From: Hawksworthiomyces lignivorus
Lineage: Eukaryota > Ascomycota > Sordariomycetes > Ophiostomatales > Ophiostomataceae
Assembly: GCA_002917075.1 (NCBI GenBank)
Contig: NTMA01000005.1
Location: forward strand, 434,001 to 498,000
Direction: 5' to 3'
Length of the DNA: 64,000 bases
In this document: piece by piece, positions 47,501 to 59,200 of the stretch
Numbering within the stretch: the stretch's first letter is position 1
Layout of the letters: every line of letters begins with the position of its first letter
Made by a program: the position numbers and the translations under genes
Notes under the pieces: model-generated
Databases searched by the model: none
Seen by the model: the letters and a program-made list of their open reading frames with translations, nothing else
Told to the model about the DNA's origin: nothing

Positions 47501-48240
47501 CTATCGCGCGGCTGCAGCAGCTTTTGGCGCGTTGTTGGCGGCTTCTGCAAAGGCCGTCAGTAGATGCGGGGACTTCGTTCTAGATACTGTGGAGGAAGCA
47601 ATCCAAAGGCACGCTTGGCAAGAGACAAGACATAAAAACACTTACCTCTCCGGGTCGCATCCTCCAGCAGCGGCACGTCGACAGCAGCCGCCGGCAGATG
47701 GACGTAGCGGACTACGCTGCCGCGGATGAAGACGTTCTTCACGGCAGACTACGGGTGAGGCGATGAGGAGAAGTGTCAGCGGCAGCCAGGCATGTGGCGA
47801 ATTGAGGACGAAACAGCTCTCGGCGAAGAGGGAAGAGGGAAGAGGGACAAACCAGATGGGGATACTTGATTTCCTCAACGACGGTAATGTCGTCGAGCTT
47901 AATGTTGAGATACTGGTCGACGCTCTTGAGCGTGCCGCGGATCTGTATGTCATTTTTGAGCTCGACCGTGACGGTAGTGTCGATGAGAGTTTTGAAGAAG
48001 CTGTGAGATGAATGCGTGAGTCGGTGTCCTCTTCTTGCCAGTACATCGCCTGAATTGTGTCCGCGAATGAAAATGCACCTGGGAAGATGCCCAATACAGT
48101 GGCACGCGAGGTGATTTTTTTCACTTCAAATAACTACTGAACTCGTTTCCAGAATCACCCAACTTGGGAATTGCTCTGCAACAAGCGACTCTTGCCTCAC
48201 CGTATAGGCAGAGGATGAAAACTCACCTGAAAAACAACAT
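47501..48240 (-). CDS. LSM2: U6 snRNA-associated Sm-like protein LSm2, four exons
   Basis: Exons 48240-48227 (14 nt), 48000-47853, 47748-47646 and 47544-47501 (44 nt) give 102 residues. Exon 1 encodes only MLFF and two bases of Ser. The joined protein reads MLFFSFFKTLIDTTVTVELK, the hallmark start of LSm2, then Sm1 (KNDIQIRGTLKSVDQYLNIKL) and Sm2 (FIRGSVVRYVHLP). It ends DATRREAANNAPKAAAAAR. LSm2 is part of the LSm1-7 ring (mRNA decay, cytoplasm) and the LSm2-8 ring (U6 snRNA, nucleus). Donor 2 is the less common GTTTGT. The last intron has a classical CTACTGACGG branch. The near-perfect family match across all three junctions makes the tiny exons credible. Confidence 0.93.
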
Positions 48241-49963
48241 CGTGGCGGGGAGAATTTGTTGCCGGGGAGGGGAGGCAACAACTGAAATAATGACTGATTT
48301 TGGGTTCTTTTCGTCGTCTGCTTCCCGTAACTCCAATAAGCGAGCGGTAGGAGCAGAGCAGCTTTTCACAGTCAGATGCTTGTCCTGTCGCGTGTGAGAT
48401 ATCGTGCTGGACAAAGCTGTGTGCGCTAGCTCATGTGGTTGCGGTGCTTGCAGTTTTGCCGTGTGAATAATTCTGGCGCTGGTCGTCGACAAAAAAAGTG
48501 GAGACTGCAACAGACATAATTTTGATGCCTCGATTTTAAGGCTTAACACTTGTTCACATATTCGCTGACAGTTTCAGTTTTGGCCTTCTGTCGGACCTGT
48601 TTGTGAAGCCTTTTCTGAGAGCAGTTCTGTGAAGCCAAGGAGTCACGGGACATATGTACAAAGCAACCATTTACAGTATATGTATGTAGAGTAGATGTAT
48701 CATTATTTAAATTTGTGCTTTCTAGAAAGGCGCTGCAAACATTCTTTCCGTTCTCTCTTGGGTTGACGCTCCACATTTCTTTTTTTATGTTTCGCTGTAT
48801 CGTAGTTGTTTACAAATTGTATCATTCCTCGTTATAGAAAGAAAGAAAATAGGAGACAGAAAGGGAAAATTGTCATCAAGAGAGATGGTCGCCAGAAATA
48901 AGGCGAGAAGTAGATAAGAGGCCAAGACGCAAAGGGCAAACAAAATAGACAAAAAAAGCCATAGAACAATGATAAAAACGAAGGGGGAGTTGTTTTGGCC
49001 TAGCGACCGGTGGCAGTCTTTTTAACTCTTCTCTTGCTCTCTTTTCCCGCCTTGCCTGCTGGTAACCCGACCATAACACAAGTCTTCCAAACGCTTGTTT
49101 CCCTGTCACAAATGGTGAGAGGAGGACAAAGTAGAGCCCACACATCCCCATTCTCCAAGCAACAAAACGCAAAAGTGGAAGAAAAACAAAGACGCTCCTG
49201 AAAGCACAAAATCAAAACAGATAGACGAACTTATGAGTGTTCAAAGACATATGTAGTTGGATGTGAACCCAAATCCCGAAACCGTTAACAACCAAGTTAA
49301 AAGAAAGAAAAAAAAAAAACGAATAAATCAAGTGCAGGCGCTGTAGCGTATGATAGGTGATGTTTTGGGTATCCTTCAGTCATGTCCTTTAGAGCATCCC
49401 CATACAAATCAAGTTTCTCCATTCCCAAAGCCATTCCCTCCCTCCTCTCTTTCCCATCAGCGCTTGAGCTCCGATAGTCTGGTTCTGATAAAATTTCCCC
49501 CTTGCCTTTCCCATGTCCGAGATAAATAATAATAAGAAGAATAATAAAGGAATCAGGATACACGACTTGTCGGGAAAACTAAAGTTGTGGCCGGTAGTAA
49601 TTTCTCCGCGTGGAAATGATCCATGTAGAAGCAGTCCAAGCATAACAAATAAAATCAAAAAAAAAATAGAAGATTGTAATATACTTGAAAAGGCACCCAA
49701 TGGCAATCGTTGTAATGATGAAAGATGACTGGTTGACGAGATCTCGCTGTGAACCGGGTCGCCGCCGTCGAAATTAATCTATCCGACATGAAGCCTTCGA
49801 AGGACAGGAGAGTGAGAAAAAGCGGAAGTGGGGGTGTAAGATCCGCGGTCCGTCCGACGTTCGTAACTTCATAACTTTGGGATATAAGCAACGCAAGGCC
49901 AAAAGATAAATAGACGAAAATAAGAAGCAACGCAAGCTAGGTAGACTGCTACGTCTAAACAAG
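48241..49963. other. Intergenic: LSM2 promoter, HAP2 3' flank
   Basis: Both neighbours are on the minus strand. The stretch is AT-rich with A runs near 49305-49318 and 49658-49668. Small ORFs (up to 108 codons) have no signature. Confidence 0.5.
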
Positions 49964-50866
49964 CTAGCTTTCATCTTCACCGTCTTCTTCATCATCGTTA
50001 TTGCTCACTTTGCTCTTCTTGGAGGCCTGATTGGAGGCTCCTTCAGATTTCCTTTTCTTGCCGACGGTGGCGTTCGCGCCAGAGGTCGAGTCCGCAACCG
50101 CAGAAGCTGGTGCCGATTCGGCATCGTCATTCTCTTTATCCTCCCCTCCAGTCTTCTTGTTTTTCTCCATATCTGCTACCTCGTCCGCCGTCAAGAATCG
50201 GCCGCCAGGACCACGGGGTCGCCGCATAGCGTGATTGTGTCTCGACTCGTGAAGATATGGCTTTCGTCCCTTAGACGTCAACCGAAGCGCCTCCTCCAAT
50301 CGCTGCCTTGCCACTCTCCGCTTCAGAATACGGTGGAACTGCTTCGCATTGACATAGAGGGGGGATTCTTCGACAGGAGCACTCGGGATCTCGGGTGATT
50401 GGGGCGCATGCATCTGCTGCTGTGCTGGAATCGTCGGGGCTGCCACGCCTCCCCTTGATACAGTATGATTCATCATTGCCTGGGCATTTGGCAGGCCTGG
50501 GCTCGTGACCTGGCTAAGCCGCCGTCCGGCATTCATGCTGTTCAGAGGCGGCGAGCGGGCATTGCGCGCGTCCTTCTTGCCCATGCGTGGAGAGGTCTGT
50601 GGCAGCGCTGCATCCGATGGTATGCCATACGGGTAGTTTGAGCCGGAAGCAGCCGCTGTTGCAGCTATGGCAGCAGCCTGCACATAGTGCATGTTCTGCT
50701 GCGGTATGCTATAAGGCTGTTGGTACATGTTGTGCTCTTGGTTTTGATTCTGCGGTGACTGTGGTGAGGTGATGCTGTTGCCGGGTCCAGAAGCTGAATA
50801 GCCGGCCTGAATGTTCTGTGCGTGTCCGTTATGAGGTTGTTGCTGGTATTGGGCGTATTCCATCAT
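49964..50866 (-). CDS. HAP2: CCAAT-binding complex subunit Hap2/HapB (NF-YA)
   Basis: A 300-residue ORF starting [10 protein letters not shown]. The N-terminal half is Gln/Ser/Ala-rich. Residues 167-228 carry the complete NF-YA core: the subunit-association helix ([20 protein letters not shown]), the linker, and the DNA-contact helix ([20 protein letters not shown]). The C-terminus is acidic with KKRK and SKKSK clusters that can serve as nuclear signals. Hap2/HapB joins Hap3 and Hap5 to bind CCAAT boxes and regulates respiration, iron and secondary metabolism genes in fungi. Directly upstream the coding strand reads CTTCTTCATCCGCAG then G before the ATG pair, a good splice acceptor. A 5' leader intron is therefore likely, or else a short upstream coding exon was missed. 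Confidence 0.95.
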   Translation of the reverse strand: MMEYAQYQQQPHNGHAQNIQAGYSASGPGNSITSPQSPQNQNQEHNMYQQPYSIPQQNMHYVQAAAIAATAAASGSNYPYGIPSDAALPQTSPRMGKKDARNARSPPLNSMNAGRRLSQVTSPGLPNAQAMMNHTVSRGGVAAPTIPAQQQMHAPQSPEIPSAPVEESPLYVNAKQFHRILKRRVARQRLEEALRLTSKGRKPYLHESRHNHAMRRPRGPGGRFLTADEVADMEKNKKTGGEDKENDDAESAPASAVADSTSGANATVGKKRKSEGASNQASKKSKVSNNDDEEDGEDES

Positions 50867-53800
50867 CCTGCGGATGAAGAAGATTTAAAAAAAAGTTAAG
50901 GCTATCGCGACTACGAACGGACGCGATAGTCGGCAGCGAGGCGCGGTATTGCAGATAGCCTGGAGCGCTGAGAAGATCCGGAGCTAACTTTGGGGAAGCG
51001 CAGAAGAAGAGTCGATCGTGTGGGTAGCCAATACTTTTATCGTTGCTAATAGCTGCCGAACAGAAAAGTTGGGCTCTTTTTTGCTGGAATAGGTAGCAGA
51101 CTTTGGGTATCCGCAAAGTCTATCCGTGACGGAGGTAGGATGGCCACACCCTTATCTATTGGGTATGTGTCGATGTGCTGGCAGAGTTTGGTAGGAAATT
51201 TATTAAGCTGCACAATTGGCCGACCACGGCATATGCAAGCTAGAGCCGACTCTGCGCGGGGTGAGTTGTGCAGTTGTTGAGCAGCCGACGTTCGAGAGCC
51301 AAAAAGAGAGGAAGTGGAAGGGCTAAGAATACAAAACCCACGTGAGACCCAACTGTGAACTGGCTAGTGAATCTTCGTCGGTCTTGTTGTCGTGATGGGC
51401 TGTTGCGGATTGTTGTTCTTTTTGGCGATGTTCGTCGACGAATAGCGCAGGATTAGAATGTACTGAGTGCGAGAGAAACGCGATGGAATGGGCAAGGCGT
51501 TGTAGCAGGGAAATAGGGCAGTTTCCAACTAAAACGCTGCCACGGGTTTTGGTTTGTTGCTTTTTGGACTTTTATTGTCGAGCAACTTTGGACTCGAAGA
51601 GATCTGCCCAACCAAAGCGATTAGTTTCTGCTGTGCTGCGGTATTTAAGGTAGCAAGAGCTGGGATGGGGTGACTGGGGGTTGGGTGGGAAAAGCAAAAA
51701 TACAGGAAAATTGTTCAGAGGGTGGAAGGGGGGGTGGGAGGTGAACACTATGTTCGCGCCCAGGGCCAGCACCTATTGATGCGTTGGCATGCATGACGGA
51801 ATATGCACGAGCCAAGCCCACTCGCGCCAACCAACTCAGCAGCGCTTCCGTATCCAGTAGCTCAGGTGGCGGCGCAGCGAGAGGGCGAGGCCCAAAATGA
51901 TGAAAAAAACAGAGAAAAACAATAAAACGAGGAACTATGAGAATGAGAGGCAGAAATAAATAGGCTGCGTAGACAGCAGTAAATAAGGCGACAAAAAGAA
52001 TGAGGCAGAAGAAGGAGAAAGAGGGAACAGAAATAGAGTGTAGAAGGATAGGGGAGGGGGGTGAAGCAGAGCCCAAACAGCTGCATGCACCAGGCTGGGG
52101 AAAGCAGTAAGATGGTTGGGTCAGGCGGTTACGAACGCGCCCAAATTTAGGACAGGGAGAGGGCAAGATACGGAAGGGCAAGCAGAATAGAGAAAAAAAA
52201 AATCAGAAAAAAACAAGGGGACGGGGGTAGTGCGCGAGAAATGCCGTACGCTTGTGCTGTCAGCACGGTCACCCACACTGCTGGGCAGCGTGAACGTCCC
52301 TAAGCAGACAGCGAACGCGCAAGTGTGGAGCTTTGTTTCCGCGACGAGGGCGGGGTCGATACGCGTTTGGGGCTCTGCTGTTTTCTTGTTGTCTCTCTCT
52401 CTCTCTCTCTCACCAGCGAAGCTAGTATGCCTTGCACAGAGGCGTAGTAGAGGCCAACCAGCGATGAGAAGGAAAAGACAGGTAATGGGTATCTTAAACA
52501 AAAAGGGTGCTGTGCACGGGAGGCAGTGGTGTGGAAGCAAGACGTAGGGAAAGACGCGAAAGCTCTCAGCGAATGGTGAAATCACTTACACTCTCACAAA
52601 CTGACAGTGAGAAAGGCTTCCAAGACTAATGAAAGCAAAGTGCCAGAGAAGACGACAGTGGAAAGGGAGTGATTAAGTAGACAGAAAGCAGTCTTTGAAT
52701 CGCCTCTCGGGGCATCACCAACACATGTGTGCTCCTGCTTCAGATATATGAGGGAGGTCAGGAGAAGAAGTGAAGAATGAAAGAACGTGACGGGCAGTGA
52801 TCAAGGGCTATGAGAAATGTGAAGAGATCAAGTGCATGCGTCTCCCGCAGCAACAGATATGAAAGAGCTAAAAGGGGACTTTTTGAGAGAGAATGAAAGA
52901 GCAACTAGCTGCCGAGCACGAAACGACGTCTGAGGAGCCGAGAAGATACGAAGCTTCCCCGTTTGGGACAGGACAAGACGAAAGGAGAGGGAGGACAGCT
53001 TGCCCCTGGTTCATTGCCCATCACGGGCGGGCTAAGGCGTACAGAATCAGGAACAGAAAGGAAGATGCTACTCACTCAGGGCAAATGGGTGCGCCAACGG
53101 CTTGTTCGGAGGTTGCCTTTGCTATCTCTTTGAGAGTGGATCGTCGAAACAAAACGAGAGAACTCGCGTCTGATTGAACGAAAGAGAGCAGAAAGAAACG
53201 GTCGATCTGGGGCAATTTCGCCCGTCCGCAGGCAGTGACAATCACGGGATTGCGGGCAATGGCCAATGAAGAGCGCAAAGATGAAGCTATCGACGTTGAT
53301 AGGTCTCCAGGTTCGTTTGTGCTGGTGCGGTTTCAAGAGATTGGCAAAGCCGGTGTTGTGTGTGGGTTTTTTTTTGTCTCGTTGCTTTGCAAAAAAAAAA
53401 AGTGGTTGCGGTAAGAAAGTAGGTCGCTGATTTGCCAGGTGTGCGGAGGACAAAAGAGCTAAGAAAAAGGGCTGGGCTTTTCTACCAGGAGATTTATTTA
53501 GTTTTTTTGCGCGCGAAGGGGGATTCGCCAGAAATTTGAGAAGGAGACGGGAGTAAGCTCTTTGGGGTGGGAAATAGCGAATGAATGACAGTTGGGAAAA
53601 GAAGGGGGGAAGGGGGGTGTGGGATGGAGGGAAGGTAAGAAAGTGGGATGGGGAAAGAACGACGAGGAAAGGATTTTTGAAACAAGCAGCAATTCAGAAG
53701 GCTTGCCGGGGGCTGGGGCTGGGTAGGGGGAAGGAACCGGTAATGTCTTATTCTTTTTTTCTTCTCCTCTGGTACTCCGTTCCCTCTTTCCTCCCCTCCT

Positions 53801-56104
53801 TGGTTCTATTCCGTATTTACTCTTTTCTCCTTTTTCTCTTCCCTTTTTAGCCCCCTCTTCTCTTTCTCTTTACTGAACGAAGAAGGTGCGGGTCGGTGTG
53901 CATGTGTGTGGTAGTGTGTGCTTTTTGTGTGTGTGATATTTTCGGGTATAGGGATAAGAAACGACTTACCTCTTTTAGTTGCAAAAAAAGTCCTCTTGTG
54001 ACGGTGGGTAGGAGGGACGGAAAAGGTTGGCAAGAGTACACCGTTGGCTGTAAGATTACGTGCCGTTGCTTCCCACTATTGGGTTCTTACTTGCCGCTTC
54101 GGAGAGCACGACAGGAGCAATGTCCAGAGAAGGAAGGCAAGTACAAATAGTTGTCTGCGTTTTGGAGGAGGGGAAGGGGAAATACGTGTAGATTGTAAAA
54201 AGCGACCAAAGACGGCAGGACGAGCCGTTGGTGCAAATAGTAGTGTAAAAGACGCAAGAAACCCGAAGGAGGCTGCAATGGAGACAGGGACCTCTTGTCG
54301 GGTCCTGCAGGTGGCTCTTAGGTCAAGTAGCCGTTAGAAAACCGAGCAAGAGGGAAGAGAGGGAGAGAGAGACAGAGGAGGGTGACTTCTGTGGCTTGCT
54401 GACGGCGGACAACAACCAAAATAGCGTACACAGCACCGGAGTAGGAAAAGGGGGAATGGTGAGGTAGGGTGGCGGTGGAGAAGAAGAAAGGGTGGCAGGC
54501 GCTGCGTGTGCTGTCGCGGCTAGGAATTCCAGTGATGCGTTCTTTTCCCTTGGGTGGTGGACGGTGGTAAGAGAGAGAAAGGCACGTTTCGCTTTTGCTT
54601 GCCTTTTCCTGACTTTCCCGTCTTTTCTGCTTATCTCTCTTTTTTTTTTTCTTCTTTTTTCGCTCAAAGCTGGTTGTTCTACTTCTCTTTGCGTGAGCGG
54701 CGCGCTTTTTTGTCAATATTTCATGCTCCGCGTCCAAGGCAATCGTCCCACCACAGCCGTGTCTGTGGTTTTGAAAACGATGACGTCCGCTCCTGTTCTC
54801 CAGGAAGGCAGATACCGTGTTGGTTGGGGGATTTTGCGACTCACCGCTGATTGGCAGTTAATCTTTCTCTGTCCCAAACAGCCGCGCTGGATGGTGATTT
54901 GACAAGCACTGGGGATTTTTTTTAAAACAAGGACCTCTTTTTTAACTTTCCCTGACCTTCTGAGGCAAAGTCTCTTCTTTTCCTCGTCTGTGAGTGGACC
55001 GGGTGGTTGGGCAAGGCAGCGAAGAGGCAGAATGATTGGTGGTGAATGGAAGGGGGAGAAGGCGAGGTGAGTGGGAAAGGGGAGACTGGAGTGAGAGAGA
55101 GAATGAAAGGGCGAGACAAAAGAAGCAGAAGATGAAATATGATTTGAGGAGAGGGAGAGGAGACGGGTCCTCTCTCGTTTGAATGGCTGAATCAGCGGCA
55201 GGATACAGCGAAAAGCGGGTCATTAAATTGAGACCTCATTATTATCCTCATTATGTAAGATTGTGACTGTGCGAGGTGCTCGGCGCCGTTGCCTGATTTC
55301 CTCTTCAGCTCCGAAGACGCAATAAAATGCCCTGAGTCGCTGTGCTTCATCTCCGCACTCGTGTTGTCCTCGTGAGTATGGTATGTACGAAGTACATATG
55401 TACATACACTGATATTTTGGATAAAGAAGACAAAAAGGAAAAACGAAGCAAATGTGGCGAGGAGGCTGGTGTCTTCGACAGGGATTGGGGATTCTTTCCC
55501 CCTGCAAGTGCTATATCACCCGCCAGGTATACCTACGACTGCAGTCGTGCGCAGGACTACTGCGTGCGCTACGTATTACACGTCCAGTGTCGCTAGAAGC
55601 GAAAAGAATCGGTGAGACCAGCTGGCTCGTATCATCACAGAAGCCATCTGACGTTAGTGCAGCAAAAACTGCATATAAGCCTATGCTTTCGCGCAACAAT
55701 AGTCTATACGAATACTCCATACTTCTAAGCCTAAGCCTACACTTTATTACTGCATAAGTTTCTGTGTAATATTCCGTAGATTGAAAGAAGAAAAAAAAAG
55801 AAAAAAAAAGAGCAAGCGGATAACAGAAAATCGCTTTGCGGGAACTCTTGTAATGGGCTCTGTCTTCCTGCTGCGATTTTTCTTTTATGATCTCTCACTT
55901 TCTGCCGCCCGTTTCGTCCTTCATTTCCAACAAAGGTTAATTGCTTGATGAAACGGGGCACCACATCGCTGGGAAGCGGGAGGGCAGTCGTTATAGAGGG
56001 AGACGGCTACCTTTTCGTCGATTTTTAATATAAAAGCATCCTACGTGTCTCGCCCTATATGTGAATGAAGCAGTCCTCACGGGCTCGAAAGCACCAGCTA
56101 CGCC
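50867..56104. other. Long gene-free region upstream of HAP2 (5.2 kb)
   Basis: On the HAP2 strand this region is pyrimidine-rich in many places, as in long fungal leaders and promoters. It holds a (TC)9 tract near 52392-52411, a GT-rich stretch at 53897-53935, a four-run G tract at 53708-53730 and many T or A runs. ORFs up to 178 codons (51645-52181 minus) lie in this biased sequence and are not accepted. No other gene seen. Confidence 0.45.
53708..53730 (+). other. Tight G-quadruplex motif
   Basis: Four G runs (5, 4, 3 and 5 G) are separated by the two-base loops CT, CT and TA. The pattern meets the usual G3+N1-7 rule with very short loops, so folding is likely on the plus strand. Confidence 0.75.
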
Positions 56105-56260
56105 ATGGCTGTGGAGGGTCGCTTTTCGACCTTCCCCCCCTTGCAAGGCGGGCTCAATGCGGGAGCGTCAGTGGGGCCAGCGGTGAACGAGGCAAATTGC
56201 GCGGATGTATTCCGTAGAAGCGGATCGTATGAAATAGGTACCTCGCTGGCACAAATATAA
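56105..56260 (+). CDS. Candidate 51-residue microgene, unrecognised
   Basis: The ORF starts MAVEGRFSTFPPLQGGLNAG in a GCCATGG context and ends GTSLAQI. The first 35 codons are clearly G/C-biased in the third position while the flanks are AT-rich. A canonical TATA box (ATATAAAAG, about 56028-56036) lies roughly 70 nt upstream. An ATAG/GTACCT donor-like site near the end leaves open a further exon. There is no known family. Its small size alone cannot exclude chance. Confidence 0.3.
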   Translation: MAVEGRFSTFPPLQGGLNAGASVGPAVNEANCADVFRRSGSYEIGTSLAQI

Positions 56261-59200
56261 CACAGCTAGTACTTATTGGCAAAACCGGATATGAGCGAAA
56301 CCCACTAAACCTGTTCCCTCTACCGCTTTTCTTCTTGGTCGTAGGCACCAGTCACACATGAAACACGTGATTATTGTTCTGCCGTTCCCAGAAATCGAAC
56401 AAGAAAACTTGGGCTTCTTGGGCCAAAGGAACGGCTTCCGAGGTCCGGCACGATACAGGCTCTCAAGGCAATACGCATGCATATGTTCACGCTGCAATTC
56501 TCCTCGCCTTAGTATCACACAATAAAGAGAATTGCATGAACATCTGCTGCGCCCCCAAATACACTGCTCCTGAAAGCTGCCACAGCACCCGCGTAGTAAA
56601 ATGTCGGTGAAGCCGACATGCTCTTTCGCCTGTGCGTACGACGTATGCTAGAGAAAGAGCCGCCTCTGCTCCTAGTTTCTTGTCCTAGCGGCCTGCTCTT
56701 TTCAGGCGCCTTTTTTGGGCAGCCGACGCTATTCCTTGCGAGGGCCGCATTAGCTCACATGACATCCCTTCTCTTGCGCTGTTTTTATCGCAGTGCTGAT
56801 GGCGCATAATTGAAGTGGCGGGACCACCAGCCAAGTGAGGGCTCAGGCAAGGCCAAAATAGCAGGCGTAGGAAGCGCGAGGCCTCGTACTCCGTAGATGT
56901 CCGCAGAACTGCCACCATTACCACCGCCACACTTGTCCAGGAAGGCTAAATAGAGGAAGAGGAGGAGGAGGAGGTATGCGTTGGCAAGCCCTTCCCGGTT
57001 AAACAAGGTCGTGGGAGTCCTCCTCATGAGGGCGGTGGAATCATACGTCATCTCGTTTTGGAAACCAAATCAACCGATGGTGTGTGGCCCTGGTGCCTTT
57101 CTCTTTGGAGACCCAGTCCTCAACCGTTCTGGTCATGGCAAACAATACCTGTGGTCGAGATGAAAAAGCAGACCGAGTGGGGTAAAGGTAAAGTGCGCGG
57201 CAATGGTGAAAGAGTAAGGAAATCTCAACAAAATGTGGGCATTCTTAGGTGCAGAAGAACCAAAAATAAACGTGCTATATAGTGCAGCAGCCACATGCAG
57301 AGCCCAAAGGGTTCCTCTATTATTGGCTGCCTTCTGAAGACCGTCACACGACATCGAAATGGCCATCAGGAACGTCTGTTGCAGTTTTGGGACGAGATAT
57401 TGAAGGTAGATATGACTGAAAAAGGTGAGCAGGCTGCCTAGAGCCATATATAAAATATAAATAAACAAAAAGAGAGAATGGCACGAAATGCGTAGAGACA
57501 TACAGTTGGAACGTTGCAGGGTTCTCTTTCGCTCACAACAAGACTCGCAACCACAATGGGCTATGAGGAGATTTGAATGCCATTTCTACAGATGCTTGAG
57601 ATAAATCAACAATTTCCGGCTAGGAAAGAACTTCAAAATTTGACCATGAAGGCCAGAGAATGACTCTTCTGAAACACAGGATATAATTTACCAAGATCAT
57701 CAACAACAGCCGAAAGTTAATGACTTTTTCACAGTGACTCGTAGGGTAAATAAACTCGTGCAAGATGAATTTCACAAGTGCTTGTTGAAAGAACTCGAAA
57801 AGATCCATGTCAGCCAACTTGCGCAGAAACCCGACAAACGGCGGTGTCTACATCCTCTCGTCTCTCACGGAGGTTCTCCCATTGCCTTGATTTTCTTCTG
57901 TTCCCTAGTATACGCTTTTGTAAGTTTGCGCAATGTCAATACTAGTGGGTTTTCTCATTTTCATTTCGCCTTTGTTTATGTTGAGGATAGGGGAGTGTGT
58001 GGAGAGACGATGCATATGATATTTGTTTGCAGGAGAGCTGATAGTATACAGAGAGAACGAAGCCAACTGCGCCTCTTGTTTTACTATGGAAAAAATCCAG
58101 TGCCAGGAAATCTTGATCTTCTGCGGATATATCGATGCTAAGAAGATGCTGTTCGAGAGCAGGCCACCTCAAGACAGAGGACACCAGTCTCGCATATTGA
58201 AAAACGACCCTACGCGGCTGAATTTAGACCAGAAAAAAAAAAAGAGAAGCACACCAAAAAAAAAAATAAAAAAATTGGAAGAATAAAGTAGTCTTAAAGG
58301 AATCGAAAATATGTCCGACTACCTCCAGTGAGTTGGCATCCTCTCCAAAGGCAGCAATTCTATGTCTAGGAAATTCTCAAGATCTTGACAATCATCCAAG
58401 CATGACGGCACTGATGCGTCACTGCATCACCCATCCACGAAGATGGTAAATAAAGTTCACGATTCTAGGAGCTCACAGAGGTGCAGGTTTACATTTAAAG
58501 CTGAGCTCTCGACTAAAACTGCAATGTCAGGCCTAGCCTGCAAAGATGGACCTATGCTGTAGTTGTATCAAAATCTCTCAGGTGGCCCAAAACTATGCTC
58601 AGGAATAGCGGCCTGGGCAGGTATGAAAAGAAATCTGTGAAAGACGCGTATTAATGTGCCAGCCAAAGACATATCTACTAGATAACTATGCTTGCGGTGC
58701 ATGAGCTTTGGCCGAACTGAACAACTCAGATGCCGAGAAGGAATTCTCAAAAGTACTCCTCAGGCACAAATATGGGGCAGCAGCTCATAACATTAGATCC
58801 ATGTAAGTTGCCTTAGAACTTGGGGGCTGGTCTTGGATGGAGGCCCTCTTCCATAAGGAACTTCTTCACACACTTGTTTATGATGAAAACATCACAAGGG
58901 TGACTGCACATGGACCACGTCGTGATGTAATCTGCCCAAAGTTCATCACCGCTGGCAGACCGCATCAAGCTTGACGCTATTTCGTCCACAGCTGTAGAGT
59001 CCGCCTTACTCTGTGGCATGTACTATCTGCGGAGTTCTAGACGCAGTGAATCTCCGCATCCGCTTCCAAGGCCACAAAGAAAATAGAACGCTGTCTTCGA
59101 TTCGAGAGGAGCAGCGCTCTCTCTCTGCATTTGAGAGCTAGCTCTGTCAAGTACAAACTTTTGTACATGACCGTGAACAGCAGCTCTGTTCATAGCAAAT

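Noticed and set aside
51645..52181. 178-codon minus ORF with hydrophobic stretches
   Set aside because: Sequence is pyrimidine-rich, which depletes stops and yields Phe/Leu/Pro/Ser by composition. It is more likely HAP2 upstream or leader sequence.
55223..55507. Two different minus frames that both look coding
   Set aside because: Since both cannot be real, this shows how easily short coding-like stretches arise here. Neither is supported.
57734..58141. 135-codon plus ORF with a helical start
   Set aside because: Weak codon bias after the first 50 codons and a GTG start. Several such ORFs are expected in this much noncoding DNA.
58813..59019. 68-codon minus ORF that reads like protein
   Set aside because: Protein-like content (WADYITTWSM, a helical end) but ORFs of this length are expected by chance, and no family, splice partner or promoter was seen.
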